From: Sedimentitalea sp039941015
Lineage (GTDB): Bacteria > Pseudomonadota > Alphaproteobacteria > Rhodobacterales > Rhodobacteraceae
Direction: 5' to 3' (one strand)
DNA: 64,000 nt
Assembly: GCF_039941015.1 (NCBI RefSeq)
Contig: NZ_JBDVFI010000051.1
Below are positions 42,866-50,770 of this stretch, piece after piece. The translations under genes were made by a program, and so were the position numbers. The stretch's first letter is position 1; each line of letters begins with the position of its first letter. The notes below the pieces were generated by a model that worked only from the letters and a program-made list of their open reading frames with translations, ran no database searches and was not told the origin of the DNA.

Positions 42866-43753
42866 ATGGATAAAAAGGTGAAGCCTCGCGGGTTGGGTCG
42901 CGGACTTTCAGCGCTGATGGCGGATGTGTCTGCCGAGAGTCAGAATCCGGATCGACCTGCCGGGCCCGATATCCACGTTCCAATCGAAAAGCTGTTCGCG
43001 AACCCAAATCAGCCGCGGCGGCGCTTTGCGCAGGACGATCTGGATGATCTGACGGCTTCGATCAAGGAAAAGGGGGTTCTGCAGCCGCTGATCGTGCGAC
43101 CCAGAGAGGGTGGGACCTATGAGATTGTTGCTGGAGAACGCCGCTGGCGGGCATCGCAGCAGGCGCAGTTGCACGAAGTTCCCGTTCTCGTCCGAGATTT
43201 TGATGATGTAGAAGTTCTTGAAGTTGCGATCATCGAAAACATTCAGCGCGCCGATTTGAATGCGGTCGAAGAAGCAGCCGGATACAAGCAGTTGATGGAA
43301 AGCTTCGGCCACACGCAGGAGCGTCTCGCAGAGGCGCTTGGCAAGAGCCGAAGCCATATCGCAAACCTGATGCGTTTGCTGACCTTGCCCACAGACGTTC
43401 AGAGCATGTTGCAGGAGGGCGCTCTGTCCGCCGGACATGCGCGGGCATTGATTACCGCAGAAGAACCATCGACATTGGCGCGGGCAATCGTCAAAGGCGG
43501 GTTGTCGGTGCGCGCGACCGAGGCACTGGTCAAAAAGCAGGGGGCCGGATGCCAACCGGCTAAAAGAAAATTGCAGGCGGCGCCTGTCGAGAAGGACGCA
43601 GATACGCGTGCGCTGGAAGCGGACTTGTCAGCGAATCTGGGGATGAAGATAGAGATCACCCATAAGCCTGGCCAAGATGCGGGCGTGGTATCGATCAAGT
43701 ATGGTAATCTGGATGAATTGGATACGCTCTGCCAGTTGCTGAGTCGTACCTAA
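42866..43753 (+). CDS. parB: Chromosome partitioning protein ParB
   Basis: parS-binding CTP-dependent clamp, 295 residues. The N-terminal half has the ParB/Srx motif RPREGGTYEIVAGERRWRAS with the GERR CTP-binding segment, then ENIQRADLNAVEEA. A helix-turn-helix follows (TQERLAEALGKSRSHIANLMRLL), shown by LGKSRSHIANLMRL. The C-terminal dimerisation domain ends in IKYGNLDELDTLCQLL. Its stop overlaps the stop of convergent hemW by four bases. Confidence 0.96.
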   Translation: MDKKVKPRGLGRGLSALMADVSAESQNPDRPAGPDIHVPIEKLFANPNQPRRRFAQDDLDDLTASIKEKGVLQPLIVRPREGGTYEIVAGERRWRASQQAQLHEVPVLVRDFDDVEVLEVAIIENIQRADLNAVEEAAGYKQLMESFGHTQERLAEALGKSRSHIANLMRLLTLPTDVQSMLQEGALSAGHARALITAEEPSTLARAIVKGGLSVRATEALVKKQGAGCQPAKRKLQAAPVEKDADTRALEADLSANLGMKIEITHKPGQDAGVVSIKYGNLDELDTLCQLLSRT

Positions 43754-44907
43754 CCGACGAGAAACTCGGAGATTATGGCGTTGAGAACCATAAATCCTTG
43801 TTTTTCTACAATGATATTGCTGTCACGATCCTGAATCAGCCCAAGATCCGAAAGAGATTTTCGGGCTTTTGGGTCCAGTTGTTGTCCGGCAAGGCTCTCA
43901 TAGCGCACAACATCTATGCCAGTTTTAGTGCGCAACCCCATCATCAGGTATTCTTCGGCTTGCTCCAGCGACGAAAGAGGCCGCCGCAGAGTTTCTCCGG
44001 TTCCCCGATCAACAGACTGCAACCATTCGGTCGGCATGACCGCCGATTCAGTTGCATAGCGCATATTGTTCAGGGTGACGCGGCCATGCGCGCCCGGTCC
44101 GATCCCAACATAATCGCCGCCGGTCCAATAGATCAGGTTGTGCCGTGACTCAGAGCCGGGACGGGCGTGGTTTGAAACTTCGTACATCGGCAGCCCATGT
44201 TTGTCACAGGTGCTTTGCGTGACCTCGTACATATCGGCGGCGCGATCATCATCCGGCAATCCGCGCAGCTTTCCAGCAGAAAACCGATCGCCAAACGCGG
44301 TGCCAGTCTCGATTGTAAGTTGGTAGAGCGACAGATGGTCGATGGCCATCGACAACGCGGTATCCAGTTCGCGCTGCCATTGATCGATGGTTTGATCCTG
44401 GCGGGCATAGATCAGGTCAAAACTCACCCGGTCAAAGCAGTTGCGCGCAATGTCAAAGGCCGCTCGCGCTTCTGAGGCGGTGTGAATACGGCCGAGGCGT
44501 TTGAGGTCAGCGTCATTCAGAGCCTGAACACCCATCGACACACGATTGACGCCGCCATCGCGATATCCGGCAAAGCGACCCGCTTCGACCGAGCCGGGAT
44601 TTGCCTCAAGCGTGATTTCAATGTCGTTGGCGGGGGTCCAATACTTACAGGCCGCTTCGACGATCTCTGCAACCGTATCGGGGTCCATCAGGCTGGGTGT
44701 GCCGCCGCCAAAGAAGATGGAATTCAGTACCCGATCCGGTGTTTCGGCAGCGGTTCTCGCGAGTTCGGATAGATAGGCGTCGCGCCACGCAGACTGATCA
44801 ATCTGACGCGAGACATGGCTGTTAAAGTCGCAATAGGGGCATTTGGCCTGGCAAAACGGCCAATGGACATAAAGGCCGAAACCGCCGTGGCGCCAGTCTT
44901 CAGTCAA
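43750..44907 (-). CDS. hemW: Radical SAM haem chaperone HemW
   Basis: Radical SAM protein of 385 residues resembling coproporphyrinogen dehydrogenase but of the HemW type, thought to deliver haem to membrane enzymes. The cluster motif is CQAKCPYC (C19, C23, C26), followed by FFGGGTPSLM and RVSMGVQAL. I chose a TTG at 44907, overlapping the rdgB stop, giving MTEDWRHGGFGLYVHWPF. Starting at 45024 would add 39 residues read out of frame inside rdgB. It is the third gene of the leftward rph-rdgB-hemW operon. Confidence 0.9.
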   Translation of the reverse strand: MTEDWRHGGFGLYVHWPFCQAKCPYCDFNSHVSRQIDQSAWRDAYLSELARTAAETPDRVLNSIFFGGGTPSLMDPDTVAEIVEAACKYWTPANDIEITLEANPGSVEAGRFAGYRDGGVNRVSMGVQALNDADLKRLGRIHTASEARAAFDIARNCFDRVSFDLIYARQDQTIDQWQRELDTALSMAIDHLSLYQLTIETGTAFGDRFSAGKLRGLPDDDRAADMYEVTQSTCDKHGLPMYEVSNHARPGSESRHNLIYWTGGDYVGIGPGAHGRVTLNNMRYATESAVMPTEWLQSVDRGTGETLRRPLSSLEQAEEYLMMGLRTKTGIDVVRYESLAGQQLDPKARKSLSDLGLIQDRDSNIIVEKQGFMVLNAIISEFLVG

Positions 44908-45511
44908 AACAGTCGGCAACAAATTGCGCCGTCGCCTTAGCACGATGGCTGATCTTGTTCTTTTCCCAGCGATCCATCTCGCCGAACGTGATGTCATAGC
45001 CGTCTGGCACAAAGATCGGGTCATAACCGTGACCCTGATCGCCGCGCATGGGCCAGATGACTTGACCAGGCATCACGCCCTCGAACACCTCGTCATGACC
45101 GTCAGGCCAGGCAAGCACGAGTGTACAGCAGAATTGGGCCGTGCGCGGAGAGGGTGCATCGACTGCCTCAAGCTCGCGATGAGTCCGTTCCATCGCCATC
45201 ACGAAATCACGCCCATTCGGCGTTTCTGCCCAATCAGCGGTGTAGACACCCGGCGCGCCGTTCAGCGCGTCAATCTGAATGCCGGAGTCGTCCGAGAGCG
45301 CGGGCAGGCCCGTCGCCTGCGCGGCAGCATGGGCCTTGATCCGGGCGTTGCCCACAAAGGTTGTTTCGGTCTCTTCCGGTTCTGGCAGGTTCATTTCGGC
45401 AGCACCCACGACAGATACCCCAAAGGACTCCAGCAGATGCCCCATCTCTTCAAGCTTGCCGGCGTTATGCGTGGCCACCAACAGCCGATCACCGACAAAT
45501 TTGCGTGTCAT
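44900..45511 (-). CDS. rdgB: XTP/dITP pyrophosphatase RdgB
   Basis: House-cleaning enzyme that removes XTP, ITP and dITP from nucleotide pools. The 203-residue protein has the N-terminal ATHNAGKLEEM motif, PALSDDSGIQIDALNGAPGV with the catalytic acidic residues, and GYDPIFVPDGYDITFGEM near the C-terminus. It overlaps rph by four bases and hemW by eight. Confidence 0.95.
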   Translation of the reverse strand: MTRKFVGDRLLVATHNAGKLEEMGHLLESFGVSVVGAAEMNLPEPEETETTFVGNARIKAHAAAQATGLPALSDDSGIQIDALNGAPGVYTADWAETPNGRDFVMAMERTHRELEAVDAPSPRTAQFCCTLVLAWPDGHDEVFEGVMPGQVIWPMRGDQGHGYDPIFVPDGYDITFGEMDRWEKNKISHRAKATAQFVADCFD

Positions 45512-46218
45512 GTGGCGGCCTTTTGCGCGGCGACGAGTTCACCAACGCCTTTTTCGGCGAGGTCCATCAAGTCGTTCATTTGATCGCGAGAGAAAACAGA
45601 GCCCTCGGCGGACATTTGGACTTCGATCAGCTTGCCCGATCCGGTCATGATAAAGTTGCCGTCAACGCCCGCTTCGCTGTCCTCTGGATAATCAAGGTCC
45701 AGAACGGGCTGACCCGCGTAGATGCCGCAGGATACGGCCGCGACCGGATCAACAAGCGGATCGCTGATGACATCGCCTGCTTTCATCAATTTGTTCACGG
45801 CGAGTCGCAACGCCGTCCAGCCACCCGTTATTGCGGCACAACGCGTGCCGCCATCGGCCTGAAGAACATCGCAGTCGATCGTGATCTGCCGTTCGCCAAG
45901 GGCCACACGATCCACACCGGCGCGCAGGGAGCGGCCAATCAGACGCTGAATTTCGACAGTACGCCCACCTTGTTTGCCGGACGCTGCCTCGCGCCGCATC
46001 CGGGTGTTGGTTGCGCGGGGCAACATGCCATATTCCGCGGTGACCCAGCCAAGCCCCGAACCCTTGATAAACGGTGGGACACGATCCTCGATCGTGGCGG
46101 TGCACAGCACGTGGGTATCGCCGACCTTGATCAGGCAAGACCCCTCGGCGTGTTTGGTAAAGCCTGTTTCGATGGATACAGGGCGCATTTCGCTTAGTTC
46201 TCGACCAGAAGGGCGCAT
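45508..46218 (-). CDS. rph: Ribonuclease PH
   Basis: Phosphorolytic exoribonuclease that trims tRNA 3' ends. The 236-residue protein shows the family blocks RPSGRELSEMRPV, GWVTAEYGMLPRATNTR and TIDCDVLQADGGTRCAAITG. It appears full length, unlike the truncated K-12 allele. It is the first gene of the leftward operon and is divergent from hrcA. Confidence 0.96.
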   Translation of the reverse strand: MRPSGRELSEMRPVSIETGFTKHAEGSCLIKVGDTHVLCTATIEDRVPPFIKGSGLGWVTAEYGMLPRATNTRMRREAASGKQGGRTVEIQRLIGRSLRAGVDRVALGERQITIDCDVLQADGGTRCAAITGGWTALRLAVNKLMKAGDVISDPLVDPVAAVSCGIYAGQPVLDLDYPEDSEAGVDGNFIMTGSGKLIEVQMSAEGSVFSRDQMNDLMDLAEKGVGELVAAQKAAT

Positions 46219-46279
46219 GATATGTCCTTTGTTTGTTGGCGTCGCAATACAGCCCGACCTGTTGGTTGTGCAACCCCGA

Positions 46280-46307
46280 TTGACCTTTCCAACTGGGGGA
46301 CTTTAAT
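46280..46307 (+). promoter_or_regulatory. Candidate sigma-70-type promoter of hrcA-grpE
   Basis: TTGACC and TTTAAT are spaced by 16 bases and end 23 bases before the hrcA start codon. No CIRCE repeat (TTAGCACTC-N9-GAGTGCTAA) is visible in this intergenic region, so hrcA does not appear to be self-regulated here. Confidence 0.45.
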
Positions 46308-46330
46308 GGCAACCAGCCAAGGATGATTGC

Positions 46331-47395
46331 ATGAATGATGGTACGAAACTGCTGGACGAGTTGAACGACCGCTCGCGCGAAGTGTTTCGGCGCGTTGTCG
46401 AGGGGTATCTGGAAACCGGCGACCCGATTGGCAGCCGCACCCTGACACGCACCCTAAGTGAAAAGGTCAGCGCGGCAACGATACGCAATGTGATGCAGGA
46501 TCTTGAATATCTTGGTCTGCTGGACAGCCCGCATATCAGCGCCGGTCGAATACCGACACAGGTCGGACTGCGGATGTTTGTCGACGGTTTGCTCGAAGTT
46601 GGTGATCTGCACGACACCGACCGGCAAATGCTTGATGACACGGTAAAGCGGAATTCGAACGACGTCGTTAATGTGCTGGATCGTTTGGGTTCGGCACTGT
46701 CGGGCGTGACGCAAGGCGCATCACTGGTTCTGACCCCCAAACACGAGGCCGAAATCAGGCATATCGAATTTGTGTCGCTCGCCCATGATCGCGCCCTTGT
46801 CGTTATTGTGTTCTCCGATGGCCATGTGGAAAACCGCCTGTTCACCCCGCCGCCCGGTCAAACGCCGAGTTCGATGCGCGAGGCCGCGAATTTCCTGAAT
46901 GCCCTGATCGAAGGTCGAACGCTCAGTGATGTGCGAAAACGGATTCAGACAGAGATCAGCGCCAGACGCCAGGAAATCGACAAACTGGCGCAGGACATGG
47001 TCGAAAGCGGTCTGGCAGTCTGGGAAGGCGAAGGCGAGGAAGCTGACCGTTTGATTGTCCGCGGGCGCGCGAATCTGTTGGGCGGCGAGGATAATGGCGA
47101 AGAACTGGAGCGCATCCGAAACCTGTTTGATGACCTCGAACGCAAGCGTGACATCGAAGAATTTCTCCAACTCACCGAAGAAGGCGAAGGCGTGCGCATT
47201 TTTATCGGGTCAGAGAACAAACTTTTCTCACTTTCGGGTTCCTCTTTGGTGGTGTCTCCCTATATGAACTCTGATCGAAAGATCATTGGCGCGGTGGGCG
47301 TGATTGGCCCAACGCGCCTCAATTACGGGCGGATCGTGCCGATTGTGGATTACACGGCACAGCTGGTAGGTCGGTTGATTTCTGACCGCAGTTAG
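46331..47395 (+). CDS. hrcA: Heat-inducible transcription repressor HrcA
   Basis: Repressor of 354 residues that binds CIRCE operators, classically upstream of groESL. The N-terminal winged helix (LNDRSREVFRRVVEGYLETG and then RTLSEKVSAATIRNVMQDLE) is followed by SPHISAGRIPTQVGLRMFVD, the HrcA signature. The C-terminal GAF-like domain ends in VGVIGPTRLNYGRIVPIVDY. grpE follows 9 bases later. Confidence 0.96.
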   Translation: MNDGTKLLDELNDRSREVFRRVVEGYLETGDPIGSRTLTRTLSEKVSAATIRNVMQDLEYLGLLDSPHISAGRIPTQVGLRMFVDGLLEVGDLHDTDRQMLDDTVKRNSNDVVNVLDRLGSALSGVTQGASLVLTPKHEAEIRHIEFVSLAHDRALVVIVFSDGHVENRLFTPPPGQTPSSMREAANFLNALIEGRTLSDVRKRIQTEISARRQEIDKLAQDMVESGLAVWEGEGEEADRLIVRGRANLLGGEDNGEELERIRNLFDDLERKRDIEEFLQLTEEGEGVRIFIGSENKLFSLSGSSLVVSPYMNSDRKIIGAVGVIGPTRLNYGRIVPIVDYTAQLVGRLISDRS

Positions 47396-47404
47396 AGGTG
47401 AAAG

Positions 47405-47968
47405 ATGGCAGAGCCAAAGAACGACGATTTTCTGGATGATCTGGCGGCGATGGAAGCCGAGGCAGACGCCGAAGAAATGGCAGAGCTTGACGACGAGGCG
47501 ATTGAACTGGATTCGATCCGCGCGGAACGTGATGAATACAAAGACCGCTATATGCGGACTTTGGCCGAGGCGGAAAACTCCCGCAAGCGCTCAGAGCGGG
47601 CACGCGTAGAGGCCGAGCGTTACGGCGGGTCGCGTTTGGCAAGAGATGTTCTGCCGGTCTATGACAACATGAAACGTGCGCTGGATACCATTACCGACGA
47701 ACAACGCGCTGCGTCCGCAGCCATGATCGAAGGCATCGAATTGACGATGCGCGAATTGATCAATGTGTTCGGCAAGCATGGCATCGAAGTGATTTCGCCC
47801 GAAGTTGGCGATCGGTTCGACCCAAAGATCCACGAAGCCATGTTCGAAGCACCACTGCCCGGAACCAAAGCTGGCGACATCATTCAGGTATCTGCCGAAG
47901 GTTTCATGTTGCACGATCGGCTGTTGCGCCCGGCTCAGGTTGGGGTGTCATCGACGCCCGCCTCCTGA
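47405..47968 (+). CDS. grpE: Nucleotide exchange factor GrpE
   Basis: DnaK co-chaperone of 187 residues. An acidic N-terminus precedes the long dimerising helix (LRAERDEYKDRYMRTLAEAEN seen as RDEYKDRYMRTLAEAENS, then RKRSERARVEAE). The beta-domain shows HGIEVISPEVGDRFDPKIHEAM and VSAEGFMLHDRLLRPAQVGV. It is co-transcribed with hrcA and followed by a terminator that overlaps the end of mutS. Confidence 0.96.
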   Translation: MAEPKNDDFLDDLAAMEAEADAEEMAELDDEAIELDSIRAERDEYKDRYMRTLAEAENSRKRSERARVEAERYGGSRLARDVLPVYDNMKRALDTITDEQRAASAAMIEGIELTMRELINVFGKHGIEVISPEVGDRFDPKIHEAMFEAPLPGTKAGDIIQVSAEGFMLHDRLLRPAQVGVSSTPAS

Positions 47969-47991
47969 TCTCAGGACAATCACCATCTATC

Positions 47992-48020
47992 AGAGGCGGT
48001 CAGGTTTTGGCCGCCTCTTT
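47992..48020 (+). terminator. Terminator after grpE, overlapping the mutS 3' end
   Basis: AGAGGCGG and CCGCCTCT form an eight-base-pair stem with an 11-base loop, followed by TTCAATTT. The distal arm lies inside the last codons of convergent mutS, so the two transcripts share it. Confidence 0.65.
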
Positions 48021-50651
48021 CAATTTATAGATCAGATCAAGTGCTGCCTTGGGTGACAGTTCGTCCGGATGAATGGTCTCGAGCAAGTCCAGCGCCGGCG
48101 ATGGTACGGGTTCTGGCAACGGCGGCGGCGCTGCGGAAAACAGAGGCAAATCGTCGATCAGCGCCTTTTGGGTCGCGCCACCTTCGCGCTCGCCTTCTTC
48201 CAACGCCTTGAGCACCACGCGAGCCCGATCAAGGACCGATTGCGGCAGACCGGCCAGCTGTGCGACCTGCACGCCATAAGACCGATCCGCTGCACCCTTG
48301 CGAACCTCGTGCAGAAAGATCACTTCGCCCTGCCATTCCTTGACTGCAACCGTGGCATTATCTACGCCGGACAGCTTGCCAGCCAGCGCGGTCAATTCGT
48401 GGTAGTGCGTTGCAAACAGTGCACGGCATTGGTTGCTGGCGTGCAGATGCTCAAGTGTCGCCCAGGCGATGGAGAGGCCGTCATAGGTGGCGGTACCACG
48501 CCCGATTTCATCAAGGATGACCAGCGCGCGATCATCTGCTTGGTTGAGGATCGCGGCTGTTTCGACCATTTCGACCATGAAGGTGGATCGCCCGCGCGCC
48601 AGATCATCTGAGGCGCCAACGCGGCTGAAAAGCTGACTGATGACACCAATATGGGCGGTCGCCGCAGGCACATAGCTGCCCATCTGGGCCAACAGTGCGA
48701 TCAGCGCATTCTGGCGAAGAAAGGTCGACTTACCTGCCATATTCGGCCCGGTCAGCAACCAAATTGCGGCACCGGTCCCGGCAGTCAGATCACAATCATT
48801 CGCGATGAAACTATCACCACCTTGCTGACGCAGCGCTTGTTCCACGACAGGATGCCGCCCACCGGTAATGTCAAAGCTACGGCTGGTGTCGACCCGCGGG
48901 CGACACCAATTCTCGGCCCTCGCCAGATCGGCGAGTGCGGTTGCCAGATCAAGCTCTGCAAGGGCTCGTGCGGCGGCGTTCAAACGGGCGGCTTCGGCAA
49001 GAATAGAGCCTCTTATACCCTCATAGAGCCGCTTTTCGATCTCAAGCGCGCGGTTTCCGGCGTTCAGGATCTTGGTTTCCATCTCGCTGAGTTCGACGGT
49101 GGTAAAGCGAACCTGATTTGCCGTGGTCTGACGATGGATATAGCTTTCTGACAGAGGTGCAGAGAGCATCTTTTCCGCGTGGGTCGACGTGGTTTCGATG
49201 AAATAGCCCAGCACGTTGTTGTGCTTGATCTTGAGCGAGGCAATGCCCGTGTGTTCGGCATAGCGTTTTTGAAGCCCTGCAATCACTGACCGGCCTTCAT
49301 CCCGCAAGGTGCGGGCCTCGTCGAGATCAGGGTCATAGCCGGTCGCGACAAACCCACCGTCGCGCGCCAAGAGCGGCGGTACGGCGACCAGCGCGGCATC
49401 AAGCAGGGCAGAGAGATCGTCAAAGCCGTTCAGATCGTTGGCTGCGCTCGCAAGAAGTGGCGGCAACTCACAAGCCTGGCACTGTCGTGCAATGACCTCG
49501 GCCTGTTCAAGCGCGTTGCGGACAGCCGCCAAATCCCTTGGACCACCACGATCCAGCGAAAGGCGAGACAGCGCGCGATCAAGGTCCGGGGCCTTGCGCA
49601 AGGCGGTGCGCAGATCTGCGGCAAGACGGTCCTGCTCGATTGCAAAATCAACCGCAGCAAGGCGGGATTGCACAGTATCCAGATTTCGCGATGGGCTGGA
49701 CAAGCGTTGTTCTAAGAGGCGCGCGCCACCCGGCGTGACGGTGCGATCTATTACGGCGAGAAGCGATCCGGCGCGACTTCCTGAAAGGGATCGGGTCAGT
49801 TCCAGATTGCGTCGGGTCGCAGCATCAATCTGAACGACACGATCCTCGGATTCGCGCACCGGGGTCTGCAACAGGGGCAAGCGACCCTTTTGGGTGATTT
49901 CGAGATAATCGATCAGAGCGCCCATCGCCGATATCTCGGCCCGCCCAAAGCTTCCGAATGCCTCAAGCGTGCCGACCGAGAACAAGCTGCACAGGCGCTT
50001 GTCGGCGGCGGTGCTGTCAAAGCTGGCCCGCCCAAGCGGTGAAAGCGCGACACCTAGATCGCTGGCGACATCATACAAACCCTCAGTGCCGCCATCGCTG
50101 ACAATAAGTTCGGATGGTGCCAGCCGGGCGAGTTCGGGCCCAAGCCGCGCACGATTCAGCGGCATCACGTGAAACGCTCCGGTCGATATATCGGCCCATG
50201 CCAGCGCCGATTGATCTCGTACCTCGGCAAAGGCGGCGAGGAAATTGTGACGTCTGGCTTCAAGTAGCGCGTCTTCGGTTAGCGTGCCCGGGGTGACAAG
50301 GCGAACAACCTCGCGTTTCACCACGGACTTAGAGCCGCGTTTCTTGGCTTCTGCCGGGCTTTCTATCTGTTCACAGACGGCAACACGAAAGCCTTTGCGG
50401 ATCAGGGTCAGAAAATATCCTTCGGCGGCATGGTAAGGCACCCCGCACATGGGGATATCGGCGCCGTCATGTTTGCCACGCTTGGTCAGCGCGATATCCA
50501 GTGCTTCGGCGGCGGCAACCGCGTCGTCAAAGAACATCTCGTAGAAATCGCCCATACGATAGAACAGCAACGCGTCCTTATGGTCGGCCTTGATCTCAAG
50601 ATATTGCGCCATCATTGGCGTGACATTGGCCACAGATTTTCCCCCGGTCAT
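48000..50651 (-). CDS. mutS: DNA mismatch repair protein MutS
   Basis: Mismatch recognition ATPase of 883 residues. The N-terminal mismatch-binding domain has the phenylalanine-x-glutamate wedge in RMGDFYEMFFDDA. The ATPase has Walker A GPNMAGKST and Walker B VILDEIGRGTATYDGLS, with FATHYHELTAL. The tail (about 820-883) matches the tetramerisation region. I use the ATG at 50651. A start at 50753 would add 34 unconserved residues. It is convergent with grpE and divergent from maeB. Confidence 0.95.
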   Translation of the reverse strand: MTGGKSVANVTPMMAQYLEIKADHKDALLFYRMGDFYEMFFDDAVAAAEALDIALTKRGKHDGADIPMCGVPYHAAEGYFLTLIRKGFRVAVCEQIESPAEAKKRGSKSVVKREVVRLVTPGTLTEDALLEARRHNFLAAFAEVRDQSALAWADISTGAFHVMPLNRARLGPELARLAPSELIVSDGGTEGLYDVASDLGVALSPLGRASFDSTAADKRLCSLFSVGTLEAFGSFGRAEISAMGALIDYLEITQKGRLPLLQTPVRESEDRVVQIDAATRRNLELTRSLSGSRAGSLLAVIDRTVTPGGARLLEQRLSSPSRNLDTVQSRLAAVDFAIEQDRLAADLRTALRKAPDLDRALSRLSLDRGGPRDLAAVRNALEQAEVIARQCQACELPPLLASAANDLNGFDDLSALLDAALVAVPPLLARDGGFVATGYDPDLDEARTLRDEGRSVIAGLQKRYAEHTGIASLKIKHNNVLGYFIETTSTHAEKMLSAPLSESYIHRQTTANQVRFTTVELSEMETKILNAGNRALEIEKRLYEGIRGSILAEAARLNAAARALAELDLATALADLARAENWCRPRVDTSRSFDITGGRHPVVEQALRQQGGDSFIANDCDLTAGTGAAIWLLTGPNMAGKSTFLRQNALIALLAQMGSYVPAATAHIGVISQLFSRVGASDDLARGRSTFMVEMVETAAILNQADDRALVILDEIGRGTATYDGLSIAWATLEHLHASNQCRALFATHYHELTALAGKLSGVDNATVAVKEWQGEVIFLHEVRKGAADRSYGVQVAQLAGLPQSVLDRARVVLKALEEGEREGGATQKALIDDLPLFSAAPPPLPEPVPSPALDLLETIHPDELSPKAALDLIYKLKEAAKT

Positions 50652-50770
50652 CGCAACCTGCGCGACCTTACAAACGCCCAAGACGCGACGAAAGGCGAAA
50701 ACGCATTCCTGTTGAGGCTCACCGTGCGGCGGGGTATGACGCGTGAACCGCAAATAGGAGAATGCCGGTC

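Noticed and set aside
50165..50175. TCACGTGAAAC inside mutS
   Set aside because: 12 of 16 positions of parS at best; likely coincidental in coding sequence.
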